This document shows positions 18,659 to 22,051 of a stretch of DNA of 22,051 nucleotides, piece after piece; position 1 is the first letter of the stretch, and the number at the start of each line of letters is the position of its first letter. Made by a program: the position numbers and the translations under genes. Source of the stretch: Syncephalis plumigaleata (lineage: Eukaryota; Zoopagomycota; Zoopagomycetes; Zoopagales; Piptocephalidaceae); the NCBI GenBank assembly GCA_025201365.1, contig JAIXMF010000230.1, positions 1 through 22,051 on the forward strand, in the 5' to 3' direction. The notes under the pieces were generated by a model. The model was not told where the DNA came from. It ran no database searches and worked only from the letters and a program-made list of their open reading frames with translations.

Positions 18659-20633
18659 GTTGGCTAGTTATTGCTACTTCCGCAGTAGTACTACAAGGTC
18701 ACACGAACACATACGAACAAACGAACGAACACATAATTAGATGCACAATACAACGACATAAGATGATGAAATACAAAAGAGAAAGAGAACGAGAGAGAAA
18801 AGAGCTATTGCTTAATATTACAACCTAGTCATATATATATATATACTTGTCGTTCTCTCCAGTATCAATCTTACGCACTGTCCTTTCGAGTTTTATTGTT
18901 TACCTCAACAAATGATCCGCATATCTTATTTTTATATCATTTTTGACACTTTCCATATATCTGTTAGTCAACTTGGATGATTATTATTATTATTTTTACT
19001 ATTCTACTTTTACTATTCACTACTCTATTCATCCGATATCTACGTATGACGCCCGTTTGATATGCATCGCATAGGTTGGCCACATTTCCTTTGGTAGCAA
19101 TCTCCATCTTTACACATTATATTTTACTTTGTTGCATTATCAAGTTATGCGTGCCATATATTTCGGATTAATAGACCAAGAACGCTTCTTCCCCGCTTTG
19201 TTATCGAGGGTAGCGCGCAAGATAGAGTGCGGATGAGTACGTGTACATGTACATTACAATAGATTAGAACACGGTTAAAATGAAATGATCAATTAGTATT
19301 ACAAATGGTTCACGGAGGAGTAAACTAGGGGAGATCATACTAAACAAGCTGTTGTTATTGCTGTAAGCCATAACTAATTTATACTCCATTCTATTATGTA
19401 GTATATTTATCGATGAGTGTATACGAATTAGACAAGTTGATACGGATAATTGGTCAATAGGCCATAACAATGATAATAATCGCAGTTGCTAGATCATCTA
19501 ATACGAATAATTAGTTGTTTTGGTTTGTTTGCTGTACTAATCTATTGACTTCTAGATCGATATAATGAACGAGTATGTGTATATTACATGTTCTATATGC
19601 TTATTCATTAGGTAAATATATATGACGTTATTAATAAAATGTAACATTAATTAGTAAACTGAATATGGCTATCGGAGTCTTGATGCAACAGTAATGGTGA
19701 TGACGCTTGCTACATTTATTATTACAAACTAGCGTTGTCATTTCATTATCGAATTCAACGACATAAAGTAAATGCAGGCTTACAATAAAAACTGAATAAA
19801 AGTAAGTGGAATGCAACTGATACAAGTGTATTGACCACGAATGGGTCCATCATCATTCCTTTACAACAATTGTGCTACCTTCTAATACCAAAATGTATAT
19901 CAACTGCTTTAAATAGGACGCAATCAATACTGTGCGCGTGTAAGCGTCTACATCATCATCATCATCATCAGCGTCGTGTGTAAATGCCTATCCAGCAACG
20001 TAACTTATCATCGCTGACTCATGTTCTTTTTCTACTTTCCTAACTAATGATGACATCTAAAGGGTAGATTTTTCCCTACTTGCTGACCAAACTATTATAC
20101 AGATTTGTTATACAAGAGATTCCCACTCTTACTTCTATTCTAGCTGCTACTACTAGCTAGCTAGCTACTACTACTAAATCTATTTGCAAGTGACAGTCAC
20201 GTGTTGTCTTGCTCTACGCGGCTTAACGCCATTTCTTTAAGGATACCAAGAAAATTTCGCTTTCTTTTTTTTGCAAACATTCATCTATCATCTATAATAC
20301 AATTCAACGACAAAGATCATCTTCATCATTACTTCCTTGTCTTCTACTACCGCTACTTCTTCTGCTGCTTCTCTCTCTCTCCTCTTGGTGTCGTGCCAAG
20401 TATACTGCCGACTGCCGGGTATACACAACATCCTTGATATCCATCCCCCTGACCGTTTCCTCCGTAACGCCTCCTGCGCGCGCGTGCCAGTAGCTGTTGC
20501 CAGTTCCCGGCTGCCTATAGTAGTTAGCATACAGCCTTTTATTTCTCTCCCAGTCTAGTCTCCCTCCTCCTTTACAGTGGAAATCTGCTTGCTTTTTAAG
20601 CGAGGCTCCACGCTGAATCCAGCGCTATTGTTC
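18659..20633. other. 2-kb spacer and leader of the Gid7-like gene
   Basis: The longest gene-free stretch. It holds the 3' flank of the second TM198-like gene, AT-rich sequence with scattered short open frames lacking motifs, a CAT repeat (19951-19970), a CTAG/ACT repeat (about 20150-20176), and a palindromic CACGTG (20198-20203), which is a possible bHLH site in the Gid7-like promoter. The pyrimidine tract ending TTTACAG at 20576 is a plausible acceptor of a 5'-UTR intron for that gene. Confidence 0.5.
19951..19970. repeat. (CAT)n microsatellite
   Basis: Six and two-thirds perfect CAT units in non-coding sequence. Confidence 0.8.
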
Positions 20634-22051
20634 ATGCCTAATTCTCCTAGCAACTCTTCTTTGCTCGCCGTTGCTGCCGACCACGCAAGCACCCGCTCAC
20701 ATGCTTCTAGCCCTATCGTAACCACCAATCCCACTACTACTACTACTACTACCAACAACAACAACAGTAACAACAACAGTAACAACTTTGCATCTACCAA
20801 TAACAATTCAGAAATATCCTCGCGAAATACTAACCAATCTGAACACTCATCAACTGTTACTACTACTACTACTGCCACTGCCACTGCCACTGCCACTGCC
20901 GCTTCATCCATTTATACTAACCAACAACCTTCAGAATCAGTCGGTATTATTTTTGAAGAAGTCAACGCTAATCAGCAGCGTGCATACAATCTTCGCACCA
21001 CACCTGGTGGCAGTCTAGTACGTTCTTTTGACAGCAGTGGTATTAGTAATTCGGATATCGACGCTAGCACTCAACCGTCGTTGAAACGGGCACGTATCGA
21101 CTCGGGCGGTACGAATATTCCGGCTTCTACCAGAATGATACTCGATCCATTAAATAACATGGGCAAAACATCTGGATCGACTACGCTGGCAGAATCGAGT
21201 AGAAACGCTATGGGATTAACATCCGTAGCACAGAATGGTAATGGTATGATTGTAGAGACGGAGGCATCAGCGGGAAAGACCGTCGGTATTAGTAGTAATG
21301 GCAGTAATGGTATAGCTAGTGTTAATGGCGACTCCACCAACGGGGCATCTTCATCATCATCGTTATCAGAGTTTACACCAGGTGGATTTCGTCGAGAGGA
21401 GTTGGTTCGTCTAATGCAGCATACATTGCAAGAACTAGGCTATAGGTGAGTTGACGAGCATCATGAGTGCACTTGATTGGCGACCATCATCTAATAGGAC
21501 TCGCTCTCGTGTTGTTTAAACGTAGCAAGTCGGCAGATCAACTGCAACATGAATCGGGCTATCTAGCCGAAGATAGCGTGGCTATGCAATTCCGACAATC
21601 CGTACTTAATGGACAATGGAGTACAGTGGAGGGTTTGCTCCCCAGCATTGGATACGATATGACGCATAAAGTAGAGGGACAATTCTACATAAGACGACAG
21701 AAATATCTGGAATACCTGGAACAACGACAGATGAGTGAGGCATTAATGGTGCTACAACAGGAGTTGCGACCGTTGCAGTATGATCTCGCGCAATTACACC
21801 TACTCTCCTCGTTGTTAATGTCATCCCACGAGGATTTATACGAGAGAGCAGCTTGGGATGGTCGACATGGTAAATCACGATTGGAGCTACTTCGCGTGCT
21901 GCAGAAACACATTTCATCCTATCGTATGATTCCTTATGGTCGATTGGAGGCATTGTTACGCGAGACGATAAACGAACAGGCACGCAACTGCATCTACCAT
22001 AACGTACCGAATGAGGCCATCTCACTATTTGGCAATCATTGCTGTGATCAG
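20634..22051 (+). CDS. WDR26/Gid7-like GID/CTLH E3 ligase subunit (5' part)
   Basis: Exon 1 is 20634-21445 and exon 2 runs from 21526 to the window edge. The 80-nt intron (GTGAGT...CGTAG) splits a Ser codon; 446 residues are visible. The first ~250 residues are low complexity, with runs of Thr, Asn, Ser and Ala-Thr from triplet repeats. A LisH motif follows at about 252-284 (EELVRLMQHTLQELGYSKSA), then CTLH (about 289-350; FRQSVLNGQWSTVEGLLPSI) and CRA-type helices ending in LLRETINEQARNCIYHN, all in the order found in WDR26 and yeast Gid7. These dimerise and build the ring-shaped GID/CTLH ubiquitin ligase, which in yeast degrades gluconeogenic enzymes. The WD40 propeller should follow beyond the window. 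The ATG at 20634 is the first in frame after a likely acceptor at 20576; an upstream coding exon cannot be excluded. Confidence 0.88.

Noticed and set aside
20337-20558. 73-codon + frame upstream of the Gid7-like gene
   Set aside because: It lies in a pyrimidine-rich leader, out of register with the Gid7 frame, and has no domain; a 5'-UTR or leader intron explains the region better.

Overview
The window looks like nuclear DNA of a fungus. Genes are compact, on both strands, and most multi-exon genes have short introns (54-168 nt) with GT..AG ends, pyrimidine-rich 3' ends and CTAAC/CTAAT branch-like motifs. Metazoan- or plant-scale introns are absent, and one gene carries a Kre9/Knh1-like domain typical of fungal secreted proteins. 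The microsatellite-rich spacers and the F-box/propeller genes would fit an early-diverging fungus (Zoopagomycota is my guess), but I cannot place it from sequence alone. No rRNA, tRNA, CRISPR array or transposase gene was recognised.

Left part (1-5563): the C-terminal end of an unrecognised + strand gene; a two-exon, minus-strand, seven-helix membrane protein that looks receptor-like; an intronless minus-strand F-box/beta-propeller protein; then a 1.3 kb spacer. That spacer holds a 30-bp inverted repeat and, next to it, a cluster of four hairpins lying between a TATA-like element and a T6 run.

Centre (5564-13592): a small secreted KNH-like protein with a clear TATA box; a six-exon phosphopantothenoylcysteine decarboxylase (coenzyme A synthesis) on the minus strand; and, divergent from it across a ~180 bp promoter, a five-exon gene whose N-terminus resembles the ESCRT-I subunit UBAP1 and whose first intron appears to be GC-AG. 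Next come a cysteine-rich two-helix membrane protein and, convergent with it, a second intronless F-box/beta-propeller-like protein.

Right part (14912-22051): a tandem pair of TM7S3/TM198-like (DUF4203) seven-helix membrane proteins sharing intron positions, phases and an exon 2 of exactly 129 nt, then a 2 kb spacer, then the 5' half of a WDR26/Gid7 gene (LisH, CTLH and CRA regions visible; the WD40 propeller would lie past the window edge).

The genes do not form one pathway. A loose shared theme is ubiquitin handling: two likely SCF F-box adaptors, a GID/CTLH E3 subunit and a possible ESCRT-I subunit. In a eukaryotic genome this proximity need not mean co-regulation. Exon structures were assembled by hand from frame continuity and splice-site consensus.
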